A model generated the notes under the pieces. The model was given only the letters and a program-made list of their open reading frames with translations. It had not been told where the DNA came from and ran no database searches. A stretch of DNA of 64,000 nucleotides from Desulfobacteraceae bacterium (GTDB lineage: Bacteria; Desulfobacterota; Desulfobacteria; Desulfobacterales; Desulfobacteraceae), in assembly GCA_016744295.1 (NCBI GenBank), contig JADGEQ010000027.1:1-64000 (forward strand), read 5' to 3'. The translations under genes were made by a program, and so were the position numbers. This document shows, one piece after another, positions 43,874 through 52,926 of the stretch (the first letter of the stretch is position 1; the number at the start of each line of letters is the position of its first letter).

Positions 43874-45012
43874 TGAAAGGGTTCTCTTTGATTCTGATTT
43901 GCTTCCTGCTGACGGTTCTTGTGCCGCCGGCAGGGAGTGCCTCGGATAATCCCATGAAAGACGCCCCGGAGAGTCATGGTTCCAAAATCACTGGGACTGC
44001 ACCTGAGTCCATGGATCACAGTTCCGGGGCCATGGATCACAGTTCCGGGGCCATGGATCACAGCTCCGGGGCCATGGATCACAGTTCCGGGGCCATGGAT
44101 CACAGTTCCGGGGCCATGGATCATAGTTCCGGGGCCATGGACTCAGATTCCATGGATCATGGAAATATGGATACTGACACCATGGGCTCTGGAGGGATGG
44201 AGCCTGCCCAAAAGGAGATGGCCAACGAGCATGATCATTCAGGCATGATCATGGCCGCCCAAAAGGAGGAACCCGCCCTGGCGGACCAGGTAAAACTGGA
44301 AGAGCAATTGGGCAAGTACATCGATTTCGGGGCATCCTTTGTGGATGAAAATAACAAGCCTGTAGATCTTAAAACCATTTTTGATAAACCGGTGTTATTG
44401 TTGCCCGTTTATTTCATGTGTACCTCTGTCTGTAATTTTCTCCAGGCAGAGCTTGCCAATGTCTTAAACCTTGTGGGGCAGACCCCGGGCAAGGATTTTA
44501 ATATTATTTCGGTCAGTTTTGCCGATGATGAAGATGCCAGCCATGCACGGACTTCCAAGAGAAACTATGCCAATTTGCTCAAACGTGAAATTCCCCGTGA
44601 AGCAATACTTAAAAATTGGTACTACCTGACCTCCGACCGTGTAAATATCAGAAAACTCACCGATTCTATCGGGTATTATTTTATTAAAAAGAAACCGCAT
44701 TTTTATATCCACCCCAGCGCCATGGTTGTTTTGGCAAAGGATGGCAAAATAATTCGGTATCTATACGGGCCTGGGTTTCTTCCCTTTGATGTGGGAATGG
44801 CCTTGAGTGAGGCAAAGAGCGGTGAACCTGGGATTTCCATCAAAAGAGGGGTGCTCTCTTTTTGCTTTGACTATGATCCCGAGAACAAAACCTATGTGTT
44901 TAAGATGTTTCGGATTACCGGAACCGCCATCCTGGTTCTTTTGGTGGGATTTGTTCTGTTTTTAATCTATCCGTCAAAAAAAAGCCGGAAAAAAAGAAAA
45001 TTTGGGCAGTGA
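43870..45012 (+). CDS. Sco1/SenC-type copper chaperone with His/Met-rich repeats
   Basis: The 380-residue protein delivers copper to the CuA site of cytochrome oxidase. It has a signal peptide (about 1-25), a His/Met-rich region with six exact MDHSSGA repeats (about residues 48-89) and further MDH motifs, then a Sco thioredoxin-like domain. The copper Cys pair is CTSVC (C184, C188), with a His about 93 residues later (H281). A C-terminal membrane helix (AILVLLVGFVLFLIY) and a basic tail follow. The repeat extension could buffer copper in the periplasm. It lies between the DOMON gene and coxA and is much longer than usual Sco proteins (about 200). Confidence 0.88.
   Translation: MMKGFSLILICFLLTVLVPPAGSASDNPMKDAPESHGSKITGTAPESMDHSSGAMDHSSGAMDHSSGAMDHSSGAMDHSSGAMDHSSGAMDSDSMDHGNMDTDTMGSGGMEPAQKEMANEHDHSGMIMAAQKEEPALADQVKLEEQLGKYIDFGASFVDENNKPVDLKTIFDKPVLLLPVYFMCTSVCNFLQAELANVLNLVGQTPGKDFNIISVSFADDEDASHARTSKRNYANLLKREIPREAILKNWYYLTSDRVNIRKLTDSIGYYFIKKKPHFYIHPSAMVVLAKDGKIIRYLYGPGFLPFDVGMALSEAKSGEPGISIKRGVLSFCFDYDPENKTYVFKMFRITGTAILVLLVGFVLFLIYPSKKSRKKRKFGQ
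44011..44136. repeat. 21-base tandem repeat, six copies, encoding MDHSSGA
   Basis: Units beginning ATGGATCACAGTTCCGGG run in phase through the Sco gene, nearly identical at DNA level, so expansion is recent. Copy number is likely to vary between strains. Confidence 0.95.
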
Positions 45013-45090
45013 ACCCCGTATAAATTTAGGTAACTGTTTAAACCCTAGTATTCGGTTTTACCCCAGAAACCCTAGCTGTGTGAGGTTGCA

Positions 45091-46725
45091 ATGGACCCTG
45101 TAAAATCATTTTTTGAAACTCCTTCACCGGCCCGGTTTACGGGGATTGGGTCCTGGCTTTTAACCACGGACCATAAACGTATCGGGCTGATGTATCTGTT
45201 TGCCATTCTGTTCTGGTTTCTCCTGGCTGTGCTATTGGGGGGGCTCATTCGCTTTGAACTCATGTTCCCCGGCGAGACCGTTTTAAGTGCCGAGCTTTAC
45301 AACTCAGCCTTTACCCTCCACGGGGTGATCATGATCTTTTTGTTCATCATTCCGGCCCTGCCAGCGGTGTTTGGCAATTTCTTTTTGCCCATGCAGATCG
45401 GCACAGACGATGTTTTCTTTCCCAAGCTCAACCTGATGTCTTGGTATCTGTACATGCTGGGGGGGGGGATTGCCATTCTTTCCCTTTTTTCCGATGGATT
45501 TCCAGATACGGGCTGGACCTTTTACGTGCCTTTTTCCATTTCCACCAACACCAATGTGTCAACAGCCGTATTTGCCGCCTTTGTTCTGGGGTTTGCCTCC
45601 ATGCTGACAGGGTTGAATTTTATTACCACCATCCATCGAATGCGCCACCCAAAGATGGGCTGGATGCAGATTCCTTTGTTTACCTGGAGTCTCTACGCCA
45701 CCTCCTGGGTGCAGCTTTTGGCCACCCCCATCGTCTCCATCACCCTGGTTTTGGTGATGGTCGAACGGTATTTTAATGTGGGGCTCTTTGATCCGGCCAA
45801 GGGCGGGGATCCCATTTTGTACCAGCATTTGTTCTGGATGTATTCCCACCCGGCCGTCTATATCATGATTTTGCCGGGCATGGGGGTGATATCCGAGATC
45901 ATTCCTGTGTTTGCCAGAAAATCTATTTTTGGGTACAAGGCCATTGTGGTCTCCTCCATGAGCATTGCCATCGCAGGATCCCTTGTCTGGGCCCATCACA
46001 TGTATACCAGCGGCATGAGTGACACGGCTGTATTTGTATTTTCTCTTTTAACCTTTGTGGTGGCCATCCCCTCTGCCATCAAGGTCTTTTCATGGGTGGC
46101 CACCCTGTATAAGGGCGCCATTGAAATGTCTCCCCCCCTGTTTTTATCCCTTTGTTTTATCTATCTGTTTTCGGTGGGAGGGCTCACCGGGTTGGTGGTG
46201 GGGGCGGCAGGCACGGATATTCATGTTCATGATACCCATTTTGTGGTTTCCCATTTTCATTTTACCATGTTCGGGGGGACAGGCTTTGCTTTTTTTGCGG
46301 CCCTTCATTATTGGTGGCCCAAGATGTTTGGGCGGATGTATAATTTTAAAAGAGCTTATATCGCGTCGGTACTGGTAACCGGCGGGTTTGTATTCCACTA
46401 TGTGCCCATGTTTATACTGGGGATGCAGGGCATGCCCAGGCGTTACTATGATTATCTTCCCCAGTATGCCAGTGGCAATTTTATGGCAGGTTTCGGCGCC
46501 TTGTTCATGATCGTTGGAATTTTTTTGATGATGGGTAATCTGATGGGATCCCTCAGGACGGAGCGGAACGCCCCGGCCGATCCCTGGGGAGGGGTGACCC
46601 TGGAATGGATGACCCCGTCTCCTCCCCCTCTTCACAATTTTGAAAGAGAACCAAAGGTGCTGGATTATCCCTATGATTTTTCCGGGGTAATCGAAAAATT
46701 TGCAAAAAAAACAAAGGGAGTCTGA
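45091..46725 (+). CDS. ctaD: Cytochrome c oxidase subunit I, A2-type
   Basis: The 544-residue heme-copper oxidase core has 12 helices. It contains low-spin heme and heme-copper ligands in FTLHGVIMIF, HHMYTSG and HDTHFVVSHFHF. The helix VI segment is YSHPAVYIMILPGMG (Y251-), so the K-channel Tyr257 next to the CuB His253 is kept. The D-channel Glu of HPEVY is replaced by Ala and preceded by Tyr-Ser, the known mark of A2-type enzymes. It reduces O2 to water and pumps protons. ATG has GAGGT. Subunits III, IV and II and heme O synthase follow. In an anaerobe it probably serves oxygen protection or micro-oxic respiration. Confidence 0.95.
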   Translation: MDPVKSFFETPSPARFTGIGSWLLTTDHKRIGLMYLFAILFWFLLAVLLGGLIRFELMFPGETVLSAELYNSAFTLHGVIMIFLFIIPALPAVFGNFFLPMQIGTDDVFFPKLNLMSWYLYMLGGGIAILSLFSDGFPDTGWTFYVPFSISTNTNVSTAVFAAFVLGFASMLTGLNFITTIHRMRHPKMGWMQIPLFTWSLYATSWVQLLATPIVSITLVLVMVERYFNVGLFDPAKGGDPILYQHLFWMYSHPAVYIMILPGMGVISEIIPVFARKSIFGYKAIVVSSMSIAIAGSLVWAHHMYTSGMSDTAVFVFSLLTFVVAIPSAIKVFSWVATLYKGAIEMSPPLFLSLCFIYLFSVGGLTGLVVGAAGTDIHVHDTHFVVSHFHFTMFGGTGFAFFAALHYWWPKMFGRMYNFKRAYIASVLVTGGFVFHYVPMFILGMQGMPRRYYDYLPQYASGNFMAGFGALFMIVGIFLMMGNLMGSLRTERNAPADPWGGVTLEWMTPSPPPLHNFEREPKVLDYPYDFSGVIEKFAKKTKGV

Positions 46726-47376
46726 ATGTCTTCTCACGCTGATGGATTTGGTAAAACAGGTGAGTCCATTAAAACCGGTGAATCCATGAAAACAGATGAA
46801 GCCGGGAAAAAAATGGGGATGTGGCTTTTTCTCTATACGGAGATTATTCTGTTTGGTGGACTGTTTGTTCTTTATGCGGTTTATTTTACCCAGTACACCG
46901 GCGATTTTATCCAGGGTGGTAAGGAGCTGAATAGGATTTTCGGGGTGGTGAATACAATTATCCTCCTTATCTCCAGTTTTGCCGTGGCCGCCTCCATTAC
47001 CGCCATACAAAAGGGCCAGAAGAAAATTGCCCTCTGGGCCATCGGCAGCTCCCTCGGCTGCGGGGCCATATTCTTGGTGAACAAGTATTTTGAATGGGGG
47101 CACAAGATTGCCATCGGGATTTACCCCAATTCAGAAAGACTTTTGGACGGGCCAGACGGGCAGAATATGTTTTTTGGCCTCTATTATGTGATCACAGGAC
47201 TCCATGGACTCCACATCATTCTCGGCATGACTTTTTTGGCTGTCAGCTTTTGGTTTGTTTTGGCGGGCCGGGTGACGGCCAGCCGATTTGCCCTGCTGGA
47301 AAATGCCGGACTTTATTGGCATTTGGTGGATTTGATCTGGATTTTTGTTTTTCCACTTTTTTACCTGATCATATGA
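46726..47376 (+). CDS. ctaE: Cytochrome c oxidase subunit III
   Basis: The 216-residue inner-membrane protein has five hydrophobic helices, a polar N-terminus (first 25 residues) and the typical end ENAGLYWHLVDLIWIFVFPLFYLII. The GLHGLHIILGM motif is conserved in the family. ATG follows the subunit I stop without spacing. It supports the stability of subunit I. The five-helix form lacks the first two helices of mitochondrial types. Confidence 0.92.
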   Translation: MSSHADGFGKTGESIKTGESMKTDEAGKKMGMWLFLYTEIILFGGLFVLYAVYFTQYTGDFIQGGKELNRIFGVVNTIILLISSFAVAASITAIQKGQKKIALWAIGSSLGCGAIFLVNKYFEWGHKIAIGIYPNSERLLDGPDGQNMFFGLYYVITGLHGLHIILGMTFLAVSFWFVLAGRVTASRFALLENAGLYWHLVDLIWIFVFPLFYLII

Positions 47377-47458
47377 TGGGTTTTATACTGGAATGCATTG
47401 ATTGGTTAGATTAACGGGCAATATTTTTTGGTAATCCAATTACCCCAGGGAGCGTACA

Positions 47459-47740
47459 ATGGAAAAGAATGAGCATATCTTTGCCTATAAAACCCTTTTT
47501 TACGTGCTTTTGGCATTGTTGGCCTTGACCGGCATTACCGTTGGTGTCTCTTTTATTGATATGGGTAAATTGAATGTGTGGGTGGCCCTGGGGATTGCAT
47601 CTGTAAAAGCCACCCTGGTATTGATGATATTCATGCATTTAAAATTTGAGGGCAGGGCATTAATTATCTCCTTCCTTTCGACTGTTTTTTTTCTGGCCAT
47701 TATGATTGGTTTCACATTTTGGGATGTTGCATTCAGGTGA
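47459..47740 (+). CDS. Cytochrome c oxidase subunit IV (CyoD-like)
   Basis: The 93-residue protein has three hydrophobic helices and the pattern ALGIASVKATLVLMIFMHLKFEGR, characteristic of prokaryotic oxidase subunit IV. ATG has AGGGAGC upstream. It lies between subunits III and II and likely helps assembly of the oxidase. Confidence 0.85.
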   Translation: MEKNEHIFAYKTLFYVLLALLALTGITVGVSFIDMGKLNVWVALGIASVKATLVLMIFMHLKFEGRALIISFLSTVFFLAIMIGFTFWDVAFR

Positions 47741-47749
47741 GGTGTAAAT

Positions 47750-48361
47750 ATGACTGATATAATCAATCCGGTAACCCTGGTGGATCGATCCTTTTATTTT
47801 ATCATCGGGTTTTCCTTTGTTTTTTTGTTTTGCATCACCCTGGTGATGATAATTTTTGTAGTCCGCTACCGTCGCAGCATTCATCCTGTCCCTTTGGATA
47901 TTCGGGGAAATTTCTGGCTTGAAATTGGATGGATCGCCATCCCCACCTTTATCGCCCTTTCCATGTTTGTCTCTGGCTGGCAGGCCTATACCGGATTGAG
48001 AAACGTGCCCGAGGGGGCCATGGAGATTGAGGTCATGGGCCAGTCTTTTTCCTGGATTTTTGTTTATGAAAATGAAAAGGAGACGGAAAATGAGATTGTG
48101 GTGCCGCTGAACACACCGGTGAAGCTGAATATCACCTCTTTGGATGTGATTCACAGTCTCTTTATCCCGGCCTTCAGGGTTAAAGTGGATGCGGTAAAAG
48201 GACTGAAAACCTATGCCTGGTTCATTGCCGAAGAAAAGGGGGAATATTTTTTTCAGTGTACGGAGTTCTGCGGTACGGGCCATGCCGATATGGTGGGGGT
48301 GGTAAAGGTGGTTTCCCAGGAAGAATATGATGAATGGATCAATGAAGAAGATGAGTGGTAA
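47750..48361 (+). CDS. ctaC: Cytochrome c oxidase subunit II with CuA site
   Basis: The 203-residue protein has two membrane helices (about 20-44 and 60-80) and a periplasmic cupredoxin domain. The CuA ligands are complete: His in DVIHSLFIPAF and CTEFCGTGHADM (C170, Glu, C174, H178, M181). No heme c domain is fused, so the donor is a soluble or membrane cytochrome from elsewhere. There is no strong lipobox. ATG has GAGGTG. It accepts electrons for subunit I. Its end overlaps the heme O synthase gene. Confidence 0.94.
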   Translation: MTDIINPVTLVDRSFYFIIGFSFVFLFCITLVMIIFVVRYRRSIHPVPLDIRGNFWLEIGWIAIPTFIALSMFVSGWQAYTGLRNVPEGAMEIEVMGQSFSWIFVYENEKETENEIVVPLNTPVKLNITSLDVIHSLFIPAFRVKVDAVKGLKTYAWFIAEEKGEYFFQCTEFCGTGHADMVGVVKVVSQEEYDEWINEEDEW

Positions 48362-49268
48362 TCGGGTTCTGATTTCCGGCGCAGCTCTGCCCCGGAGGCA
48401 GCATTATCTGGTGAGCTTTTTCGAACTGACAAAGATCCATTTAAGTCTGTATATTGCCCTTTCCTCGGTCTTTGGCCATGTTTTATCCCAAAACCGGTTT
48501 TCCATGGAATCCATAAAATTGGGTGGCTTTGTTCTGATTCTTACGGCCGGTTCTGCTGTTTTAAACCATATCCAGGACCGCAGGTTTGATTCCTGGTTTT
48601 CCCGGACCCGTCATAGATGCCTTGTGCAAAAGAAAATTTCTCCTTGTGTGGCAGGTGTTTTTGCAGCAGGATTGATTCTCATTGGACTTGGCGGTCTGTT
48701 TGGCTGTTTTCAGAGCCTGGCACCTGTGGGCCTCGGGCTTTTGGCTCTTGTCTGTTACAACGGATTTTATACCCCCTTAAAAAAGAGATGGCTTGGGGCC
48801 ATAGTTCCCGGCACCCTTTGCGGCATGCTACCGCCTGCCATGGGGTGGGTGGCGGTTCCAAAACAGATGGGAGTTGCAGATGAGTCGGGTATTCTTATGG
48901 TCATGCTCATATTTGGATTGTGGCAGATCCCTCATTTTTTTATTATTTTGTTAAAACAAGTGTCTGCTGAGTTGGAAGCCTCTCCATATCCATTTTTTAC
49001 CTGTATTTTTTCCCCAAAAGAGATCAGGGGCCAGATCCTGATATGGACCAGTCTCTACAGTCTGGGTATTTTTCTTTTTCTTCTCAGGGGCTGGATTCAT
49101 TCCTTTGATCTGTCCCTGGCTCTGGGAGCGTCTGCCCTGGGTCTTCCCTTCCTGATGGCCGCCCTGCTCCGAGGGAAACAAAATTTTCACTCTCTTTCCC
49201 TCGGCTTTTTTGCCATTAATTTGTCCATGCTTTTTTTCATGGGCCTGGGCATATTGGATAGAATCTGA
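48327..49268 (+). CDS. ctaB: Protoheme IX farnesyltransferase (heme O synthase)
   Basis: The 313-residue UbiA-family prenyltransferase adds the farnesyl tail to heme b, making heme O for the oxidase. It has about eight membrane helices. The first prenyl-diphosphate site is NHIQDRRFDSWFSRTRHR, keeping the N-x3-D-x3-D order, and the FGLWQIPHFF segment is typical of CtaB. The N-terminus is Met-rich, and ATG codons at 48327, 48342 and 48351 are all possible. AGGAAG before 48327 favours that one. All overlap the subunit II end. Presence of ctaB without a ctaA homologue here leaves open whether heme O or A is used. Confidence 0.88.
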   Translation: MMNGSMKKMSGNRVLISGAALPRRQHYLVSFFELTKIHLSLYIALSSVFGHVLSQNRFSMESIKLGGFVLILTAGSAVLNHIQDRRFDSWFSRTRHRCLVQKKISPCVAGVFAAGLILIGLGGLFGCFQSLAPVGLGLLALVCYNGFYTPLKKRWLGAIVPGTLCGMLPPAMGWVAVPKQMGVADESGILMVMLIFGLWQIPHFFIILLKQVSAELEASPYPFFTCIFSPKEIRGQILIWTSLYSLGIFLFLLRGWIHSFDLSLALGASALGLPFLMAALLRGKQNFHSLSLGFFAINLSMLFFMGLGILDRI

Positions 49269-49315
49269 CCCGAATATTTAAGCCAGATTATTCAAACCCT
49301 ATTATTCAAACCCAG

Positions 49316-50353
49316 TCATTCGAACAGGTGTACCAGGTGTGAGTACCCTTCTTTTCCCATGTTTTCCCTTGGTATAAATCTAAGGGAGGCCGAATTGAGG
49401 CAATACCGCATTTTTCCGGGGCCGGGTCCATCATTGAAAAGATGGCCCAGGTGTGTATCCCCGGTTTTACTTCGTACTTCCACCCGTTTCATGAAAAATG
49501 AATTGTCCTCAATCTCAATCACCTCAGTGCCGATTCCGTCAATTGGTTTGGTAAAACTGGGCCAGCCTGTTCCGGAATCAAACTTGTCCGTGGATGAAAA
49601 CAAGGCTTTGTTTGAAATGATGTCCACATAGATTCCCTGTTTCTTATTATCCCAATAGGTGTTGTCAAAGGCGGGTTCAGTACCGTTCTCCCGGGTGACC
49701 CGATACTGGAGAGGGGTAAGCGTTTTTTTCAGAACTTCATTCGTTGGAAGGGGCTGTTCCAAAGGAGGCATTTTTGTCTGGGCATCTGACCCTGGATTTT
49801 GATCAAATATGCTGGTGTTGCCCTTGGTCCAGAAGTTTTTGATGTAGCTGTCCCTGCCGGACCCGGCCCGGTATAATTTATAGTGGGTGGGGTTTTTTTT
49901 GTGATATTCCTGGTGATAACTTTCTGCCTTGTAAAAGTGAGTTGCCGACAATAATTGTGTGGCAACAGGGCTGTCAAATATCTTTGAGGTATCAATGAGA
50001 TTGATGCATTCCTTTGCCATCTTTTTTTGCTCCTCGGTATGGAAAAATACAGCAGATCTGTAATGCTTCCCTCTGTCCACAAAAGACCCTTTGGCATCGG
50101 TGGGATCTATCTGCTGGAAAAAAATCTTCAACAGGGTTTTATAGGAGATGATACCAGCGTCATAGGTGATTTGGATGGCCTCAAAATGTCCGGTAGCCCC
50201 GGAAGAGACCTGCTCATAGGTCGGGTTCTCCTCGGGCCCTCCGGTGTACCCGGATACCACTTCCAAGATACCGTCACGGTTTTCAAAAATAGATTCCATA
50301 CACCAGAAGCATCCCCCTGCAAAGGTTGCAGCTTCAAGCTTGGTTTTTTTCAT
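49316..50353 (-). CDS. msrAB: Fused peptide methionine sulfoxide reductase MsrA-MsrB
   Basis: The 345-residue two-domain enzyme repairs oxidised methionine. The MsrA domain (1-160) has the active-site GGCFWCME (C15 and C18). A linker of about 45 residues leads to MsrB, with [27 protein letters not shown] and the catalytic Cys in [14 protein letters not shown]. The zinc-binding CxxC pairs of many MsrB proteins are absent, as in the Neisseria PilB-type domain. No signal peptide, so cytoplasmic. ATG has AAAGGAGG. It is convergent with the oxidase operon, fitting an oxygen-defence neighbourhood. Confidence 0.95.
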   Translation of the reverse strand: MKKTKLEAATFAGGCFWCMESIFENRDGILEVVSGYTGGPEENPTYEQVSSGATGHFEAIQITYDAGIISYKTLLKIFFQQIDPTDAKGSFVDRGKHYRSAVFFHTEEQKKMAKECINLIDTSKIFDSPVATQLLSATHFYKAESYHQEYHKKNPTHYKLYRAGSGRDSYIKNFWTKGNTSIFDQNPGSDAQTKMPPLEQPLPTNEVLKKTLTPLQYRVTRENGTEPAFDNTYWDNKKQGIYVDIISNKALFSSTDKFDSGTGWPSFTKPIDGIGTEVIEIEDNSFFMKRVEVRSKTGDTHLGHLFNDGPGPGKMRYCLNSASLRFIPRENMGKEGYSHLVHLFE

Positions 50354-50558
50354 AAAAGCCTCCTTTTGGCTTAATACCGGGCCTGCTGTTGACAGACAAA
50401 TAATTTTTGCCGGGACAGAAAAGGGTCAATGATCATGAAAATAGGGTAATGCACACCATGGGCTTTCCTATTGTTGTAAGTTATGCCTAACTTTAGGATA
50501 GGTATTAATCAAGGAATGGCAAGAAGTTGTCCATAAAAAGAATGTATAAGAGGCGATG

Positions 50559-51608
50559 TTACAACTTCTTTTCAGCCGTCAGGATGGCAGTGATACCTGC
50601 GTGGAGATTTTCGATGATTTGGGTTGCTGATACCCCCAGTCGCTGTTTGTTGGAGATATCAAAAACACCTTTTTCAACAGATGTTTTTTCTCCGCCTGTA
50701 CCCCTAATCTGGAGATGATATTGGTTTACCAGGTGCTTTAAAAGAGAGGGGTTTTTTTCAAGTTTTTTTAGCCGGATATGGACACCTGCCCGCATGGCTG
50801 TTCCGATATTGGTGGGGCAGGAGGTCAGAAATCCGTATTTTTTGTCAAAGGCAAATTCAAGCCGGGTGTTCAAATGATCCAGTCCAAGGCAGAGCCGGTT
50901 AAATACCCTGGAAATATCACAGGAGGATTCCATGGAGATAACCCTCAAATGATCCTCTTCATTGACCCAGATCATAAACTTTTTATCCAGACTGGAAAAG
51001 ATCCCCCGTGAATCCGGAAAATCCCGGTTTATGCCGGCAGCATCCTGGAAGCGGTCCCCCATGGGAAATGTCTGTTTTCGGCATAAAAGATCCTGCATCC
51101 GGGAAGGGGACAAACCGGTGAAGGGCAGGTAATGGCCCTCCCCGGGCATGTCCTGGACAGCCTTGGAGACAAGATGTTCCACCTGAATTCGATCCTGTGA
51201 GGTGATGTGGCAGGGAAAAGAGATTTCCTTAAGGTTCCGGGCCACCCTGACCCGGGAAGACAGGATAAAACGCTTGTCCGGGTCCAGGGGAGAAAGGTTG
51301 GTTTGATCAATATCCGGCCTGTGAGTAAAGGTTTCTTCCACTGAATGGTAGGCATGGATAATGGGATCCAGTATAGCTGAAAACAAAGAATAGGTGTGGG
51401 CATCACCTGCATAAATCCCGATGTGGCTGTCTGGATTCTTAAGGCCTGACTGGATGGCAGCCTCCAGGGTGAATCCGGTTCCTGTTTTTAGGAAAGCCAA
51501 TTGTTCATACAACCCAGGGGTCAGATATTTTTTTATCAGGGCACAGGAACTGGAATGAAATTTGGGAAATGCCATTGGCGTTACACTTTCAATGAAGTTT
51601 TGTTCCAA
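50559..51608 (-). CDS. Arginine kinase (phosphagen kinase)
   Basis: The 349-residue ATP:guanido phosphotransferase has both domains of animal-type arginine kinases. The N-terminal domain has FPKFHSSSCALIKKYLTPGLYEQL and GIYAGDAHTYSLFSAILDPIIHAYH. The catalytic domain has SSRVRVARNL, NEEDHLRVISME (the guanidino-binding Glu in NEED) and the catalytic Cys264 in SCPTNIGT. The full N-terminal domain and NEEDHLR separate it from McsB. It would store phosphate as phosphoarginine. Similar enzymes are known in a few bacteria such as Desulfotalea and are thought to derive from transfer. The start is TTG at 51608 or ATG at 51575, both with weak ribosome sites. Confidence 0.93.
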   Translation of the reverse strand: MEQNFIESVTPMAFPKFHSSSCALIKKYLTPGLYEQLAFLKTGTGFTLEAAIQSGLKNPDSHIGIYAGDAHTYSLFSAILDPIIHAYHSVEETFTHRPDIDQTNLSPLDPDKRFILSSRVRVARNLKEISFPCHITSQDRIQVEHLVSKAVQDMPGEGHYLPFTGLSPSRMQDLLCRKQTFPMGDRFQDAAGINRDFPDSRGIFSSLDKKFMIWVNEEDHLRVISMESSCDISRVFNRLCLGLDHLNTRLEFAFDKKYGFLTSCPTNIGTAMRAGVHIRLKKLEKNPSLLKHLVNQYHLQIRGTGGEKTSVEKGVFDISNKQRLGVSATQIIENLHAGITAILTAEKKL

Positions 51609-51623
51609 GTGTGGTTTCTATTT

Positions 51624-51812
51624 TTAATTTCGATAGGAGGACGCTTGGGATGAGATCGCTCTGGCAAGCCTTGTCTGGATTTTGTCAAGTACCAGGCACT
51701 GGGCATGGCATTTGGGCAAATCCCTTTTGTCGTCGCATTCCAGACAGGGGCTCTTGGTTAAATAGCCTATTTCAAAATCAAACTTCTCTCTTTTTATTGT
51801 ATCCATATCCAT
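51624..51812 (-). CDS. Possible small Cys-rich protein upstream of arginine kinase
   Basis: The 62-codon frame contains PCLECDDKRDLPKCHAQC (about residues 22-39), a C-x2-C...C-x3-C cluster that could bind metal. The remainder is mixed charged helix. It is on the same strand as the arginine kinase and ends 15 bases before it, so coupling is plausible. No good ribosome site is seen. The opposite strand carries AGGAGG and an ATG for a competing 56-codon frame that looks less protein-like. Confidence 0.4.
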   Translation of the reverse strand: MDMDTIKREKFDFEIGYLTKSPCLECDDKRDLPKCHAQCLVLDKIQTRLARAISSQASSYRN

Positions 51813-52164
51813 TCATTTAGATCTAAAAAATTAAAAACCCGATTGTATATCAAGTTAGAGGGAATCGTCAATGTCCAACTAAAGTTTACGAAAAAAAAGA
51901 TTGATCCGGTCTTTGGTTCGTGGCTTGGTTCGCGGGTAGAAAACCCCGGCTGCGGCGCCGGGATTTAAAGCCAAACAGGTTGCCTTGGCGCTTTGGCCGG
52001 GGGAGGTATGGCAAGATTGCCTGATCAAAAAACCTTTGACGCCTCAATAAAAATCAATGAAGAATTGAGGATATCCTTGTAAGATTTACGAACAAATGAT
52101 AAGTGAAAAAGACTAAATCAAAGGTGTACTCAATCTCAAAAAAATAAAATAAGGGTTATTATCT
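51813..52164. other. Intergenic region upstream of TetR gene
   Basis: No gene is seen. A GC-rich hairpin (CCCGGC and GCCGGG arms around TGCGGC, near 51944-51962) stands out in otherwise AT-rich DNA. No clear TetR operator was identified. Confidence 0.4.
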
Positions 52165-52782
52165 GTGGCTGAATCAAGATTTGCAGAACTCAAAGAACAG
52201 GAAAAACAGGCAAGAAAACAGATCGTGATCGAATCTGCCCTGGCATTATTCGCAAAAAAACCTTTTTATGAAGTGGGGATGCGTGAGGTGGCGGATGAAG
52301 CCGGCATATCTCCTGCGACCATATATCGCTATTTCCCCAGCCAGGAAGAATTGTTTAATGAGGCTTTTATTCAGGATATTTCCGCTGCCAGTAAAGAGTT
52401 TGAGAAGATGCTTGAAAATGATGGGGCAGTCGGGATTGAAGACTTTGCCATAAAATTTGTGGAACATCTCATCGAAAATGAATCCACCTTCCAGATGATG
52501 ACCTATCTGATGCTCAAAGATAACCTGACCCATCCGGTCATGGGGCAGTTTGATTCTGTCACAAAGATATTTTTTGATCTGTTTGCCACCCTTTTGGAAC
52601 AGCACGGCCTGGCAAGGGAAAATGCGCGACTCTATTCCCATTCATTTGTGGCGTCCATTACCGGTATTTTGATGACCTTTAGAAATCACCCGTTAAAGGA
52701 CAGAGAATCAGCACGGGATCATATTATAAAAATTGTTAAAATAACCTCTTCCTTGTATTCAAATCAGCTTTTGGGCGGATAG
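52165..52782 (+). CDS. TetR family transcriptional regulator
   Basis: The 205-residue regulator has an N-terminal helix-turn-helix: KQIVIESALALFAKKPFYEVGMREVADEAGISPATIYRYFPSQEELFNEAF (about residues 14-65). An all-helical ligand/dimer domain follows. The start is GTG at 52165 with AAGGG upstream. It is followed after 144 bases by the MoxR-Bat operon in the same direction. It may control that operon or itself. The ligand is unknown. Confidence 0.88.
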   Translation: MAESRFAELKEQEKQARKQIVIESALALFAKKPFYEVGMREVADEAGISPATIYRYFPSQEELFNEAFIQDISAASKEFEKMLENDGAVGIEDFAIKFVEHLIENESTFQMMTYLMLKDNLTHPVMGQFDSVTKIFFDLFATLLEQHGLARENARLYSHSFVASITGILMTFRNHPLKDRESARDHIIKIVKITSSLYSNQLLGG

Positions 52783-52926
52783 GGACTCCAAAAAAAATGC
52801 CATTGTAGATTTCTTGAAACTTGTCTATTTCTTGACACTTTTTAATGTCTTGCTATATTAATTAAAACTTGTTGTTTGTCAGGTGCTGGCGTTATCGGTA
52901 ATTATTAGTTTGTTATATGGGGATAT

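Noticed and set aside
43840-44124. Minus-strand frame with repeated VIHGPG
   Set aside because: It is the antisense shadow of the MDHSSGA repeats in the Sco gene.
51611-51820. Plus-strand 56-codon frame with AGGAGG before its ATG
   Set aside because: The competing minus-strand frame has a metal-binding-like Cys pattern and lies in the operon direction; the plus frame looks random. The AGGAGG remains a small doubt.
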